Shown: positions 10,095 through 18,376 of the stretch, one piece after another
How the letters are laid out: every line of letters starts with the position of its first letter
How positions within the stretch are numbered: the first letter of the stretch is position 1
Notes under the pieces: generated by a model
Seen by the model: only the letters and a program-made list of their open reading frames with translations
What the model was told of the DNA's origin: nothing
The model's database searches: none
NCBI RefSeq assembly: GCF_007827455.1
Contig: NZ_VISM01000001.1
Location: forward strand, 1,155,501 to 1,219,500
From: Lutibacter sp. Hel_I_33_5
GTDB taxonomy: Bacteria > Bacteroidota > Bacteroidia > Flavobacteriales > Flavobacteriaceae
Length of the DNA: 64,000 bases
Reading direction: 5' to 3'
Translations under genes and position numbers: made by a program

Positions 10095-10535
10095 ATGTCA
10101 AGAAATAACGAAAATACCAACGCATTCTTAATACACATATCTGCATTTGCAGGTTTAATGTTTCCTTTTGGAAATATAATTACACCATTAATTGCATGGC
10201 AAACTTTAAAAGATAGAAGTCAATATTTAGATGAACAAGGTAAAGAAGCGGTTAACTTTAATATCAGTTATACATTATATGTATTTATTTTAACCATCAG
10301 TTTTATACCCTTTGCAATTGGTTCAATTTTTAATAATAATCACAATGTTTTTAACAGGCACAATTTTAACTTTGACTTTGATTTAGATATTGGCAATGCA
10401 TTTGGATTTATAGGTATTGGTTCTTTAGCAGGAATCATTTATATCATAGGAATTGCATTGGTAATTATTGCATCATTAAAGGCAAACAAGGGAGAAAATT
10501 ACAAGTATCCGTTTACTATAAAATTTATAAAATAA
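10095..10535 (+). CDS. DUF4870 (Tic20-like) small membrane protein
   Basis: 146 residues starting MSRNNENTNAFLIHISAFAG. The DUF4870 pattern is clear: a first helix with LMFPFGNIITPLIAWQTLKD, the EQGKEAVNFNISYTLY motif, and further hydrophobic helices. An Asn/Asp/Phe-rich loop (residues ~85-115) separates the last two. A TTG-initiated extension of the frame to 10032 is rejected because it would begin upstream of the -7 box. It lies nine bases before padR and probably shares its transcript with padR and the PspC gene. The molecular function is not established. Confidence 0.85.
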   Translation: MSRNNENTNAFLIHISAFAGLMFPFGNIITPLIAWQTLKDRSQYLDEQGKEAVNFNISYTLYVFILTISFIPFAIGSIFNNNHNVFNRHNFNFDFDLDIGNAFGFIGIGSLAGIIYIIGIALVIIASLKANKGENYKYPFTIKFIK

Positions 10536-10544
10536 CACCACAGA

Positions 10545-10886
10545 ATGAAGATAGAAAACACAAAAGCACAAATGCGTAAAGGTGTTTTGGAGTATTGCAT
10601 CTTATCCATTTTACAACATGGAGATGCGTACACTTCAGAAATACTAAACACATTAAAAATTGCAGAAATGATTGTGGTTGAAGGCACGATTTATCCATTA
10701 TTAACTCGCCTAAAAAACGCAGGTTTATTAAGCTATCGATGGGAAGAATCAACCTCTGGACCACCAAGAAAATATTACGTTTTAACAGAAAACGGCGGCA
10801 TGTTTTTAAAAGAATTAGACAAAACATGGAGTAATTTAGTAAATGCAGTAAACCAAGTAACAAGTACAAAATCAACTAAAAAATGA
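10545..10886 (+). CDS. PadR family transcriptional regulator
   Basis: 113 residues, the size of a minimal PadR protein: winged helix (MRKGVLEYCILSILQHGDAYTSEILNTL ... EGTIYPLLTRLKNAGLLSYRWEE ... GPPRKYYVLTENG) followed by a short dimerisation helix. It binds DNA as a dimer and usually represses its own operon. Its stop overlaps the start of the PspC gene by four bases (ATGA), so the two are translationally coupled. The pairing PadR-PspC-head GIN protein recurs in Bacteroidota and suggests an envelope-stress unit, with the ligand unknown. Confidence 0.92.
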   Translation: MKIENTKAQMRKGVLEYCILSILQHGDAYTSEILNTLKIAEMIVVEGTIYPLLTRLKNAGLLSYRWEESTSGPPRKYYVLTENGGMFLKELDKTWSNLVNAVNQVTSTKSTKK

Positions 10887-12574
10887 ATAAGACAATCAAT
10901 ATAAATTTAGGCGGCTTCTTTTTTCATATAGATGAAGTAGCCTATAAGAAACTAAGAAGGTATTTAGATACTATTTCTAAATCTTTAAGTGATGATCCAC
11001 AGGGTAAAAATGAAATCATTGCAGATATAGAAGCTCGTATTTCTGAACTTTTATCAGAAAAAATAACAGATGCAAGACAAGTTGTAAATGAAGGTGATAT
11101 TGAAGAGATCATCAAAATAATGGGACAACCAGAAGATTATGCAGATGTGGACGAAAGTTATTCTGAATCTAGCTATTCTTACCAAAGAAATAACGCTAAT
11201 TCTAAAAAACTTTATAGAGATAGTGACGATAAATTTTTAGGAGGAGTTTGTTCTGGAATTGGACACTATTTTAATGTAGATGTTATCTGGATTAGACTTG
11301 CTTTTATCATCTTATTATTTAGTGGATTCTCTCCATTAATCTACATTATTCTTTGGGTTTTATTGCCAGAAGCAAGAACGACAGCTGAAAAATTACAAAT
11401 GGAAGGCGAAGATGTAAATATTGATAATATTGAAAAAAAAATTAGAAAAGAGTTTACCAATATATCAGAAAATGTAAAAGAAACAGCTAATAGAGCATCA
11501 GACATGATAAAAGATGGTGCTAATGAAATTAGCGAAAAAGTAAATTCATCTTTTAGAGGAAAAAAAAATAACGGTTTTCAGGATTTTCTTGATGCTCTAG
11601 GTAAGATTATTCTAGCATTTTTTAAAGTGATAGGGAAATTTATCGGAGTGCTTTTAATCATTGTTGCCGCTTCAGTAATCATCTCATTAATTATTGGTGG
11701 TTTTTCTGTTGGGAGTATAGAGATTTTAAATATTGATAGCGATTTTATACAGTATCCTCCATTCTTTTATGATGCAACACTACCTAGATGGTTATTAACT
11801 TTAAGTGGTGTGGCTTTAGTAGGAATTCCGTTTTTAATTTTATTCATTTTAGGATTAAGAATTCTATCAAGCAGCGTCAGAAAATTAAATAAAGCTACCT
11901 CATTAACTTTGTTAGGAATCTGGATTTTAGCTTTGTTAGCTATTGTTTTTACAGGTATTGAGTTCGGATCTTCATATGCTAATAGTGGAAAAAGTAATGT
12001 TAAAGAGAGAATCAATTTATCAGAAAATGATACGCTTAAAATAAAAATGATTAATGATGATAATATCTATTATACTCATAATCTAAGAAGGAGTTCTAGA
12101 AAACATGAAACTGAAATAAATGATGTAAAAAAAGTATACTCTAACTACGTTTTTGTCGATGTAGAAAAAAGTAATTCAGAAGAAGCCTATATAGTAGTTT
12201 CGAAAGAATCTGAAGGTAGAAATAAATTTAAAGCAAAGGGTAATGCTAAAGATATTGAGTATAAATACACAATAGACGGCAATGAAATTTCTTTAGATGC
12301 TTATTATTTATCAAGCTATAAAAATTTATGGAGAGATGAAGAAGTAAGAGTAACTATTCATCTACCAAAAAATACAAATATCTATTTTGACAATACCACT
12401 AAGAACTTTTTATATCGCATAAAAAACACCTCAGATTTATACGTAAACGACATGGTTAAACACAATTTCCTAATGACAGAAAATGGATTAGACTGTACAG
12501 ATTGTGAGGAAGAAAAAGTAATTGAAGAAGAACTAAAAGAAGAGAAAAAAGTTTCAATAGAATCCGAATTCTAA
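10883..12574 (+). CDS. PspC domain envelope-stress membrane protein
   Basis: 563 residues. Residues ~1-92 form the N-terminal helical region typical of Bacteroidota PspC proteins (INLGGFFFHIDEVAYKKLRRYLDTISKSL). The PspC domain follows at ~108-168 (KLYRDSDDKFLGGVCSGIGHYFNVDVIWIRLAFIILLF). A charged amphipathic stretch (~170-220), several membrane segments (~235-370) and a C-terminal beta-rich extracytoplasmic region complete it. PspC proteins sense or respond to membrane stress. It overlaps padR by four bases and precedes the head-GIN lipoprotein by 95 bases. Confidence 0.88.
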   Translation: MNKTININLGGFFFHIDEVAYKKLRRYLDTISKSLSDDPQGKNEIIADIEARISELLSEKITDARQVVNEGDIEEIIKIMGQPEDYADVDESYSESSYSYQRNNANSKKLYRDSDDKFLGGVCSGIGHYFNVDVIWIRLAFIILLFSGFSPLIYIILWVLLPEARTTAEKLQMEGEDVNIDNIEKKIRKEFTNISENVKETANRASDMIKDGANEISEKVNSSFRGKKNNGFQDFLDALGKIILAFFKVIGKFIGVLLIIVAASVIISLIIGGFSVGSIEILNIDSDFIQYPPFFYDATLPRWLLTLSGVALVGIPFLILFILGLRILSSSVRKLNKATSLTLLGIWILALLAIVFTGIEFGSSYANSGKSNVKERINLSENDTLKIKMINDDNIYYTHNLRRSSRKHETEINDVKKVYSNYVFVDVEKSNSEEAYIVVSKESEGRNKFKAKGNAKDIEYKYTIDGNEISLDAYYLSSYKNLWRDEEVRVTIHLPKNTNIYFDNTTKNFLYRIKNTSDLYVNDMVKHNFLMTENGLDCTDCEEEKVIEEELKEEKKVSIESEF

Positions 12575-12669
12575 CAGTTCGGTTAAAAAAATCAACAATT
12601 CGGTAACTATAATTTAAAAAATTGCGTCTATATAGTAACCTTTGATGAATCAATTAAAAAACCAATATT

Positions 12670-13395
12670 ATGAAAACAACAATTTCAAAAATCGCAGTAC
12701 TACTTTTTTTAGCAACATTAACTACCTCTTGTTTTGTAGATGGTTTTAATAAAATTAATGGAGACAGAAATGTAATTACAGAAGAAAGAAGCGTAACAGA
12801 AAGCTTCACTAAAGTTAGAACAAGTAGTGGTATAGACGTTTATATTACACAAGGTGATAAAGAAGAAATTACAATTGAAGCTGATGAAAACTTACATAGA
12901 CATATTAAAACAGAGATTGAAAACGGAACGTTAAAAATCTATTCTAAGAGAAATATTTGGAGAGCAAAAGCTAGAAAAGTTCATGTAACAGTTAAAACGA
13001 TAGAAGGTATAACTGCTACGAGCGGAAGTGATGTATATTCTGAAAACACCTTAAAGTCAGATACTTTTAAAGCATCAACCAGTAGTGGAGCAGATATGAA
13101 ACTTAGCATTGACGCAAACTCAGTTACCTCAAAATCTACAAGTGGATCTGATTTAAAATTATTAGGTAAAGCAGAAGAATATTCAGCAAGTGCTTCTAGT
13201 GGAAGCTCTACAAATTCATTTGGTCTACATAGTAAAAATGTTACTGTGAGAGTTTCTAGCGGTGCAGATATAAATGTATATGCATCAAATAGTATAGATG
13301 CTAAAGCAAGTAGCGGAGGAGATATAGATTATAAAGGAAATCCTGAAAAAGTAAATAAAAGAAAATCATCTGGCGGAAGTATTTCGTCATATTAA
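12670..13395 (+). CDS. Head GIN domain (DUF2807) lipoprotein
   Basis: 241 residues. A lipoprotein signal peptide ends at about Cys21 (LTTSCFVDG). The remainder is the DUF2807 beta-helix-like domain with recurrent Ser-Gly-(Ser/Ala/Gly)-Asp turns: SSGIDVYI, TSGSDVYS, SSGADMKL, TSGSDLKL, SSGADINV, SSGGDIDY. The family is annotated as a putative autotransporter-adhesin-like head domain, but its role is not known. Position after padR-pspC suggests it is the surface or periplasmic part of the same response. Confidence 0.87.
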   Translation: MKTTISKIAVLLFLATLTTSCFVDGFNKINGDRNVITEERSVTESFTKVRTSSGIDVYITQGDKEEITIEADENLHRHIKTEIENGTLKIYSKRNIWRAKARKVHVTVKTIEGITATSGSDVYSENTLKSDTFKASTSSGADMKLSIDANSVTSKSTSGSDLKLLGKAEEYSASASSGSSTNSFGLHSKNVTVRVSSGADINVYASNSIDAKASSGGDIDYKGNPEKVNKRKSSGGSISSY

Positions 13396-13432
13396 ATTTA
13401 ATAACCAAAAATCAACAACTAACCAACACGCT

Positions 13433-13936
13433 ATGAAAGAATTTTTAACAATATTTAAAGATAATATTGCCATTCAATTTATCTTATATGTCTTAGCATT
13501 TTTTATTACCTGGTTTTCTAATGCTCAAACGAATGAGATTCAAAAATACAAACCCGTTAATCTAAAATTGTATAATGAAATTATAAAAATGGATAGTGTT
13601 TATTTTTCAGCTTATAATAAATGTGACATGAAAACTCAGGCTGATATATATGAGAAAAATATAGAATTTTTTCATGATAAAGGCGGCTTAGAAACCAATA
13701 AAGATAAACTTGTACAATCTATAAAAGATAATATCTGTAATAAAGTAACTAGAACATTAATAGAAGGTAGTGTAGAAGTATATCCAATACATAATTATGG
13801 AGCTGTACAAATTGGATATCATAAGTTTTTCAACAAGCTAGAACCTAATCAAAAATCTATTCCTAGTAAGTTTATTGTTATGTGGAAAAATATAAAAAAC
13901 AGTTGGAAAATAACAAAAGTTATTAGCCTTCATTAA
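13433..13936 (+). CDS. NTF2-like (DUF4440/SnoaL-type) protein with N-terminal signal or anchor
   Basis: 167 residues. A hydrophobic segment at ~residues 13-30 is followed by WFSNAQT, so it is either cleaved or an anchor. The rest fits the cone-like NTF2/SnoaL fold: DSVYFSAYNKCDMKTQADIYEKNIEFFHDKGG, then beta strands ending SKFIVMWKNIKNSWKITKVISLH. These domains bind small ligands or act as enzymes; no catalytic assignment is possible. It ends the plus-strand cluster and is followed by a terminator at 14026. Confidence 0.7.
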   Translation: MKEFLTIFKDNIAIQFILYVLAFFITWFSNAQTNEIQKYKPVNLKLYNEIIKMDSVYFSAYNKCDMKTQADIYEKNIEFFHDKGGLETNKDKLVQSIKDNICNKVTRTLIEGSVEVYPIHNYGAVQIGYHKFFNKLEPNQKSIPSKFIVMWKNIKNSWKITKVISLH

Positions 13937-14025
13937 ATAAAAGTTGTAATCCCAACTTAAAAACATTAGATAGCAGTTAAATAGCTAACTTAACGCTACT
14001 AATACTTGGTTTTATTAGTTTACTT

Positions 14026-14069
14026 GGTAAGAGTCTGTTTCTAAAAGAAATAGCTCTTACCTTTTTTTT
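14026..14069 (+). terminator. Terminator hairpin after the NTF2-like gene
   Basis: Stem GGTAAGAG / CTCTTACC encloses a 20-base loop with an inner TTTC/GAAA pairing and is followed by an eight-base T-rich run. Confidence 0.8.
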
Positions 14070-14070
14070 A

Positions 14071-14147
14071 TACTGAACTTGTTTCAGTATCTCATAATTC
14101 ATTCCCTTGCTCCCGATAAATAAACTCGTTTTGATATCTCACATCTA
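14071..14147. repeat. Two diverged palindromic repeat units upstream of the dipeptidase
   Basis: A perfect 7-bp inverted repeat TACTGAA-N5-TTCAGTA (14071-14089) leads into GTATCTCA. About 52 bases later a related AAACTCGTTTTGATATCTCA copy follows (14128-14147). Both resemble the dispersed palindromes common between flavobacterial genes. They fill most of the gap before the M15 gene and leave about 40 bases for its promoter. Confidence 0.6.
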
Positions 14148-14189
14148 CTCTACCCTTTTTTTGTTATTTTGCAGTACAAATATTTAAAG

Positions 14190-14855
14190 ATGAAAAATAT
14201 ACTATTCTTTTTTTTGTTGATTACACTTACGCTAAGTTCACAAGAACTTCCTAAAGGATTTGTGTATTTATATGATATTGATAATTCTATTCAAACTGAA
14301 TTACGATATCTTTCATCGAATAATTTTATAGGAAAGCCAATTGATGGTTATAATAAAGATTGTTTAATTGTAAGCAAATCAACAGCTTTATCGTTAAAAA
14401 AAATTCAAGAAAAATTACATAAAGAAGGATTAAGTCTAAAAATTTTTGATGCCTATAGACCACAAATGGCTGTCAATCATTTTGTCCGCTGGGCAAGAGT
14501 AATAAATGATACTGTTATGAAACATAAATTCTACCCTAATGTAGCAAAATCTAAATTATTTAAACTAGGTTACATATCCTCTAAATCTGGACATAGTAGG
14601 GGAAGTACAGTTGATTTAACCATCATAAATACTAAAACTGGAAAAGAATTAGATATGGGAAGTATCTATGATTTCTTCGGACATCAATCGCACCCGTTTT
14701 ATAAAAAACTAACAGAGAATCAACAAAAAAACAGAATGCTATTACGCAAAATAATGCTTGATCATAATTTTAGACCTTATGATAGCGAATGGTGGCATTT
14801 TACATTAAGAAACGAACCGTTTCCAAAAACTTATTTTAATTTCCCTGTAGATTAG
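14190..14855 (+). CDS. M15 family D-alanyl-D-alanine dipeptidase (VanX/DdpX-like), secreted
   Basis: 221 residues from the ATG at 14190 (MKNILFFFLLITLTL). A TTG extension to 14169 is rejected because a -7-like TATTTTG lies at 14165-14171. A signal peptide covers ~residues 1-18. The zinc/catalytic motifs of M15D are present: the FDAYRP motif, SGHSRGSTVDLT (His and Asp ligands) and EWWHF (catalytic Glu and third His). The family hydrolyses D-Ala-D-Ala; a periplasmic, non-resistance form would recycle peptidoglycan peptides. There is no van cluster nearby, so a resistance role is unlikely. Confidence 0.9.
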   Translation: MKNILFFFLLITLTLSSQELPKGFVYLYDIDNSIQTELRYLSSNNFIGKPIDGYNKDCLIVSKSTALSLKKIQEKLHKEGLSLKIFDAYRPQMAVNHFVRWARVINDTVMKHKFYPNVAKSKLFKLGYISSKSGHSRGSTVDLTIINTKTGKELDMGSIYDFFGHQSHPFYKKLTENQQKNRMLLRKIMLDHNFRPYDSEWWHFTLRNEPFPKTYFNFPVD

Positions 14856-14898
14856 TAAGATTTAACAAATAACTAAGACAAAAATTACAAATCGGCAC

Positions 14899-14906
14899 TA
14901 TCTTTG
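14899..14906 (+). promoter_or_regulatory. -7 promoter element of the secreted hypothetical gene
   Basis: TATCTTTG matches TAnnTTTG exactly, 17 bases before the ATG at 14924. Confidence 0.5.
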
Positions 14907-14923
14907 ATTCGTTATATTTTTAG

Positions 14924-15583
14924 ATGAAAAAACTATATTCTCTTACTACAATTTTAATACTTTTTATAAGTCTACAAGGTTTTGCACAGTTGGATAATTC
15001 AACAACAAAGAAGAAAAAAAACACTTCTTTAAATTTATTTTCAACACCTACCAAATTAGAAAAACCAAAAAGCGTAACTAACACAAGTTCTGGTTTTAAA
15101 TCTGCTTATCAAAAAGAACAAGAACGCTTAAAAACTGAGCGAAAAGAATTTGCTTTAAAATATAAAGGCATTATTACACCTGCCGTATTAAGAAGGATTT
15201 CAGCACAAAAAAATTATGAAAAAAACAATCTAAATATCCCTATGATTGATAAAGATTTAGGGGTTTTCAGAACTAAAACAAAGTATTTGTATTTTGCTGG
15301 TATAGATTATGGTATAATAGATGGTGATATTATTAGTGTATATAAAAATGGGGTAGCTGTACTTGAAAATTATAAGTTAAATGAATTTGCTAAAAAATAC
15401 GCTATTCCTATTGAATTAGGTTTTAATAAAGTAGAAATAATAGCAATTAATCAAGGTGAACTTGGAGCTAATACTGGTGCTTTCAGTGTTTTAGATGGAA
15501 AAGACAGAGTTGTAATCTCAGATTATTGGGCTTTAGCAAAAGGTGCAAAAGTTATTGCTTTAGTCATTAGAGAAGAAGAATAA
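14924..15583 (+). CDS. Secreted hypothetical protein
   Basis: 219 residues, not recognised. A signal peptide (~residues 1-21, ending GFAQ) is followed by a Lys/Thr/Ser-rich linker, then a region with KEQERLKTERKEFALKYKGIITPAVLRRISAQKNYE. A C-terminal beta-rich domain contains YFAGIDYGIIDGDIISVYKNGVAVLENYKL and a GANTGAFSVLDG segment. The second half could be a small carbohydrate-binding-like beta sandwich, but that is a guess. It stands alone between the dipeptidase and pdhA, with its own promoter. Confidence 0.7.
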   Translation: MKKLYSLTTILILFISLQGFAQLDNSTTKKKKNTSLNLFSTPTKLEKPKSVTNTSSGFKSAYQKEQERLKTERKEFALKYKGIITPAVLRRISAQKNYEKNNLNIPMIDKDLGVFRTKTKYLYFAGIDYGIIDGDIISVYKNGVAVLENYKLNEFAKKYAIPIELGFNKVEIIAINQGELGANTGAFSVLDGKDRVVISDYWALAKGAKVIALVIREEE

Positions 15584-15653
15584 AATTTCCTTCGAAAACG
15601 TTTGAGTTAGAAACTAAATAATCCTCTTTTTTATTCTCCAGAAAACAGTTATT

Positions 15654-15688
15654 TTTGTGCTTGGATTCTATATTATAGAATATATTTG
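15654..15688 (+). promoter_or_regulatory. pdhA promoter with a 17-bp palindrome in the spacer
   Basis: TTTG at 15654-15657 (or TTG at 15661-15663) and TATATTTG at 15681-15688 form a -33/-7 pair. Between them lies the perfect palindrome ATTCTATATTATAGAAT (15665-15681), which touches the -7 box. This is a good position for a repressor operator over the pyruvate dehydrogenase genes. Confidence 0.6.
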
Positions 15689-15714
15689 CAAAAACAAAAC
15701 AACAAGATTCACAA

Positions 15715-16704
15715 ATGGAAAAAATTACCAAGCAAACCTATTTAGATTGGTACAAAAACATGCTTTTTTGGAGAAAGTTCGAAGACAAATTAGCAGCTGT
15801 TTACATTCAACAAAAAGTTAGAGGTTTCCTACATTTATACAACGGTCAAGAAGCTGTTTTAGCTGGTGCGTTACATGCCATGGATTTAACCAAAGACAAA
15901 ATGATAACTGCATATCGTAATCACGTTCAGCCAATTGGTATGGGAGAAGATCCAAAACGTGTGATGGCAGAATTATACGGAAAGGTTACTGGAACATCTC
16001 AAGGAATGGGTGGTTCTATGCATATTTTTTCTAAAGAACATCGTTTTTATGGAGGTCATGGAATTGTTGGAGGTCAGATTCCTTTAGGAGCTGGACTTGC
16101 TTTTGGAGATAAATACAAAGGTAATGATGCTGCAACTTTATGTTATTTTGGTGATGGAGCAGCTAGACAAGGTTCTTTGCATGAAACTTTTAACATGGCA
16201 ATGAACTGGAAATTACCAGTTATTTTTATTTGTGAAAATAATGGGTATGCCATGGGAACTTCTGTAGAACGTACGGCAAACCATGAAGATATTTGGAAAC
16301 TTGGTTTAGGATATGAAATGCCATGTGGCCCTGTTGATGGAATGAATCCAATAAAGGTTGCAGAAGCAGTTGATGAAGCAATCCAAAGAGCAAGACGTGG
16401 TGATGGACCAACATTCTTAGAAATGAAAACCTATCGTTATAGAGGTCATTCTATGTCAGATGCACAACACTACAGAACAAAAGCAGAAGTAGAAGAATAC
16501 AAGAAAATAGATCCTATCACTCAAGTTTTAGACATAATTAAAGAAAATAATTATGCATCAACTGATGAAATTGAATCAATCAATAAAGGTGTAAAAGATT
16601 TAGTAAAAGAATGTGAGCAATTTGCAGAAGATTCTCCATACCCTGAATTAAATCAATTACATGACATGGTATACGAACAAGAAGATTATCCTTTTATAAG
16701 TTAG
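15715..16704 (+). CDS. pdhA: Pyruvate dehydrogenase E1 component alpha subunit
   Basis: 329 residues, the expected size for the alpha chain of the heterotetrameric E1. The thiamine diphosphate motif is complete (GDGAARQGSLHETFNMAMNWKLPVIFICENN) and the phosphorylation-loop-like RYRGHSMSDAQHYR segment is present. With E1 beta it decarboxylates pyruvate and acetylates the E2 lipoyl groups. The E2 gene follows after two bases. The E1 beta gene is not in the window; in Bacteroidota it is often elsewhere. Confidence 0.95.
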   Translation: MEKITKQTYLDWYKNMLFWRKFEDKLAAVYIQQKVRGFLHLYNGQEAVLAGALHAMDLTKDKMITAYRNHVQPIGMGEDPKRVMAELYGKVTGTSQGMGGSMHIFSKEHRFYGGHGIVGGQIPLGAGLAFGDKYKGNDAATLCYFGDGAARQGSLHETFNMAMNWKLPVIFICENNGYAMGTSVERTANHEDIWKLGLGYEMPCGPVDGMNPIKVAEAVDEAIQRARRGDGPTFLEMKTYRYRGHSMSDAQHYRTKAEVEEYKKIDPITQVLDIIKENNYASTDEIESINKGVKDLVKECEQFAEDSPYPELNQLHDMVYEQEDYPFIS

Positions 16705-16706
16705 AT

Positions 16707-18311
16707 ATGGCAATAATTGTAAACATGCCTAGATTAAGCGATACCATGGAAGAAGGTGTTGTGGCAAAATGGTTAAAACAAGTTGGAGATAAAATTGAGG
16801 AAGGCGATATTTTAGCTGAAATTGAAACGGATAAAGCAACAATGGAGTTCGAATCGTTTAACGAAGGAACTTTATTACATATTGGTGTTCAAGAAGGAGA
16901 AACTTCTCCAGTAGATACATTATTAGCTATTATTGGTGAGGATGGTGAAGATATTTCTGAACTATTAAATGGAGCTGTAACAACTTCTGAAGCTTCTGTA
17001 GAAGATGTTATCCCGAGCGCAGTCGAGGAATCTCAAGAAACAAACGAATCTCAAGAAATACCTGAAGGTGTAATAGTTGTTACCATGCCACGTTTAAGTG
17101 ACACCATGGAAGAAGGAACTGTAGCTTCTTGGTTAAAAAATGTTGGAGATACTGTTGAAGAAGGCGAAATTTTAGCAGAGATAGAAACAGATAAAGCAAC
17201 TATGGAATTCGAATCGTTTAATGCTGGAACTTTATTGTTTGTAGGATTAAATGAAGGTGAAACTGCAAAAGTAGATTCTCTATTAGCTATTATAGGCCCT
17301 GCTGGAACTGATGTTTCAGATATTGCTAAAAACTTTACAACAAAAAGTTCTGATGTAAAAGCTGAAGCTAAAGAAACACCAAAAGTTGAAGCTGTTATCA
17401 CTTCAAGCGAAGCTGAGAAGTCTCAACCTAAAATTCAAACTAATACTGCAAACGGAAGACTATTCATTTCTCCTTTAGCGAAGAAAATGGCTGAAGAAAA
17501 AGGAATAAATATTTCCCACATAACTGGCTCTGGAGAAAACGGAAGAGTTATTAAAAGAGATATCGAGAATTATGTACCTGCTGCAAGTAATCAATCTGCA
17601 ACTGCTGTAAAATTTGTAGCTACAGGTCAAGAAGATTTTGACGAGAAACCAAACTCTCAAATGCGTAAAGCAATTGCTAAGAGTTTAACGAAGTCTAAAT
17701 TCTCTGCTCCACATTATTATTTAAATGTAGAGTTTGATATGGAAAATGCCATAGCATTTAGAGCGCAATTCAATTCAATTCCTGACACAAAAATATCTTA
17801 TAATGACATGATTGTTAAAGCATGTGCTTTAGCATTACGTCAACATCCACAAGTTAATTCTCAGTGGTTTGATGATAAAATGAAATTGAACAATCACGTA
17901 CATATTGGTGTTGCTGTAGCTGTAGAAGACGGATTAGTTGTTCCTGTTGTAAAATTTGCAAACGAACAAAGTTTACCACAAATTGGTGCTGCTGTTAGAG
18001 AATATGCAGGAAAATCTAGAAGTAAAAAATTAACGCCAGATGAAATGTCGGGTAGTACATTTACTATTTCTAATTTAGGGATGTTTGGTATCGAAAGTTT
18101 TACTTCCATTATCAATCAACCAAATTCAGCAATTTTATCTGTTGGAGCTATTGTACAAAAACCAGTGGTAAAAAATGGTGAATTAGCTGTAGGAAACACA
18201 ATGAAATTAACCTTAGCATGCGATCACAGAACTGTTGATGGCGCTACAGGTTCTTTATTTTTACAAACATTAAAAGGATTCATTGAGAATCCAGTTACAA
18301 TGCTAGTTTAA
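16707..18311 (+). CDS. Pyruvate dehydrogenase E2, dihydrolipoamide acetyltransferase, two lipoyl domains
   Basis: 534 residues. Lipoyl domains lie at about 2-77 and 122-198, each with the lysine motif ETDKATMEFE. A peripheral subunit-binding domain follows at ~253-288 (ISPLAKKMAEEKGINISHITGSGENGRVIKRDI). The acetyltransferase core covers ~305-534 with the catalytic CDHRTVDGATG motif near the end. It is the core of the pyruvate dehydrogenase complex and makes acetyl-CoA. Oddity: both linkers after the lipoyl domains contain sequence of the dispersed palindromic repeat family (17011-17035 and 17399-17425), read in the same frame as PSAVEESQ and SSEAEKSQ. Confidence 0.95.
   Translation: MAIIVNMPRLSDTMEEGVVAKWLKQVGDKIEEGDILAEIETDKATMEFESFNEGTLLHIGVQEGETSPVDTLLAIIGEDGEDISELLNGAVTTSEASVEDVIPSAVEESQETNESQEIPEGVIVVTMPRLSDTMEEGTVASWLKNVGDTVEEGEILAEIETDKATMEFESFNAGTLLFVGLNEGETAKVDSLLAIIGPAGTDVSDIAKNFTTKSSDVKAEAKETPKVEAVITSSEAEKSQPKIQTNTANGRLFISPLAKKMAEEKGINISHITGSGENGRVIKRDIENYVPAASNQSATAVKFVATGQEDFDEKPNSQMRKAIAKSLTKSKFSAPHYYLNVEFDMENAIAFRAQFNSIPDTKISYNDMIVKACALALRQHPQVNSQWFDDKMKLNNHVHIGVAVAVEDGLVVPVVKFANEQSLPQIGAAVREYAGKSRSKKLTPDEMSGSTFTISNLGMFGIESFTSIINQPNSAILSVGAIVQKPVVKNGELAVGNTMKLTLACDHRTVDGATGSLFLQTLKGFIENPVTMLV
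17011..17035 (+). repeat. Palindromic repeat element inside the E2 linker, copy 1
   Basis: CCGAGCGCAGTCGAGGAATCTCA is the same core as the intergenic element at 1619-1640, translated here as PSAVEES between the two lipoyl domains. Confidence 0.7.
17399..17425 (+). repeat. Palindromic repeat element inside the E2 linker, diverged copy 2
   Basis: CACTTCAAGCGAAGCTGAGAAGTCTCA keeps the spacing of the family consensus but has several substitutions. It is translated as TSSEAEKS between lipoyl domain 2 and the subunit-binding domain. Confidence 0.5.
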
Positions 18312-18331
18312 TAAAACAAACATATTTATTT

Positions 18332-18362
18332 AAAAAGCTCGCATTTATTGCGAGTTTTTTTT
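18332..18362 (+). terminator. Rho-independent terminator of the pdhA-E2 operon
   Basis: Stem CTCGCA / TGCGAG with loop TTTAT and a long T run; an A run upstream extends the pairing. Confidence 0.85.
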
Positions 18363-18376
18363 ATCTTAAATTTTGA

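Noticed and set aside
10525..10875. 116-codon minus-strand open frame opposite padR
   Set aside because: It lies wholly opposite a clear PadR gene, has no family features and no promoter, and is explained by codon composition.
13937..14189. tRNA or small RNA gene in the longest plus-strand gap
   Set aside because: No cloverleaf or CCA end was seen; the gap is accounted for by a terminator, two palindromic repeats and a promoter.
14190..14855. Vancomycin resistance VanX
   Set aside because: The M15D fold fits, but there is no vanH/vanA context, and the signal peptide points to periplasmic peptidoglycan turnover.
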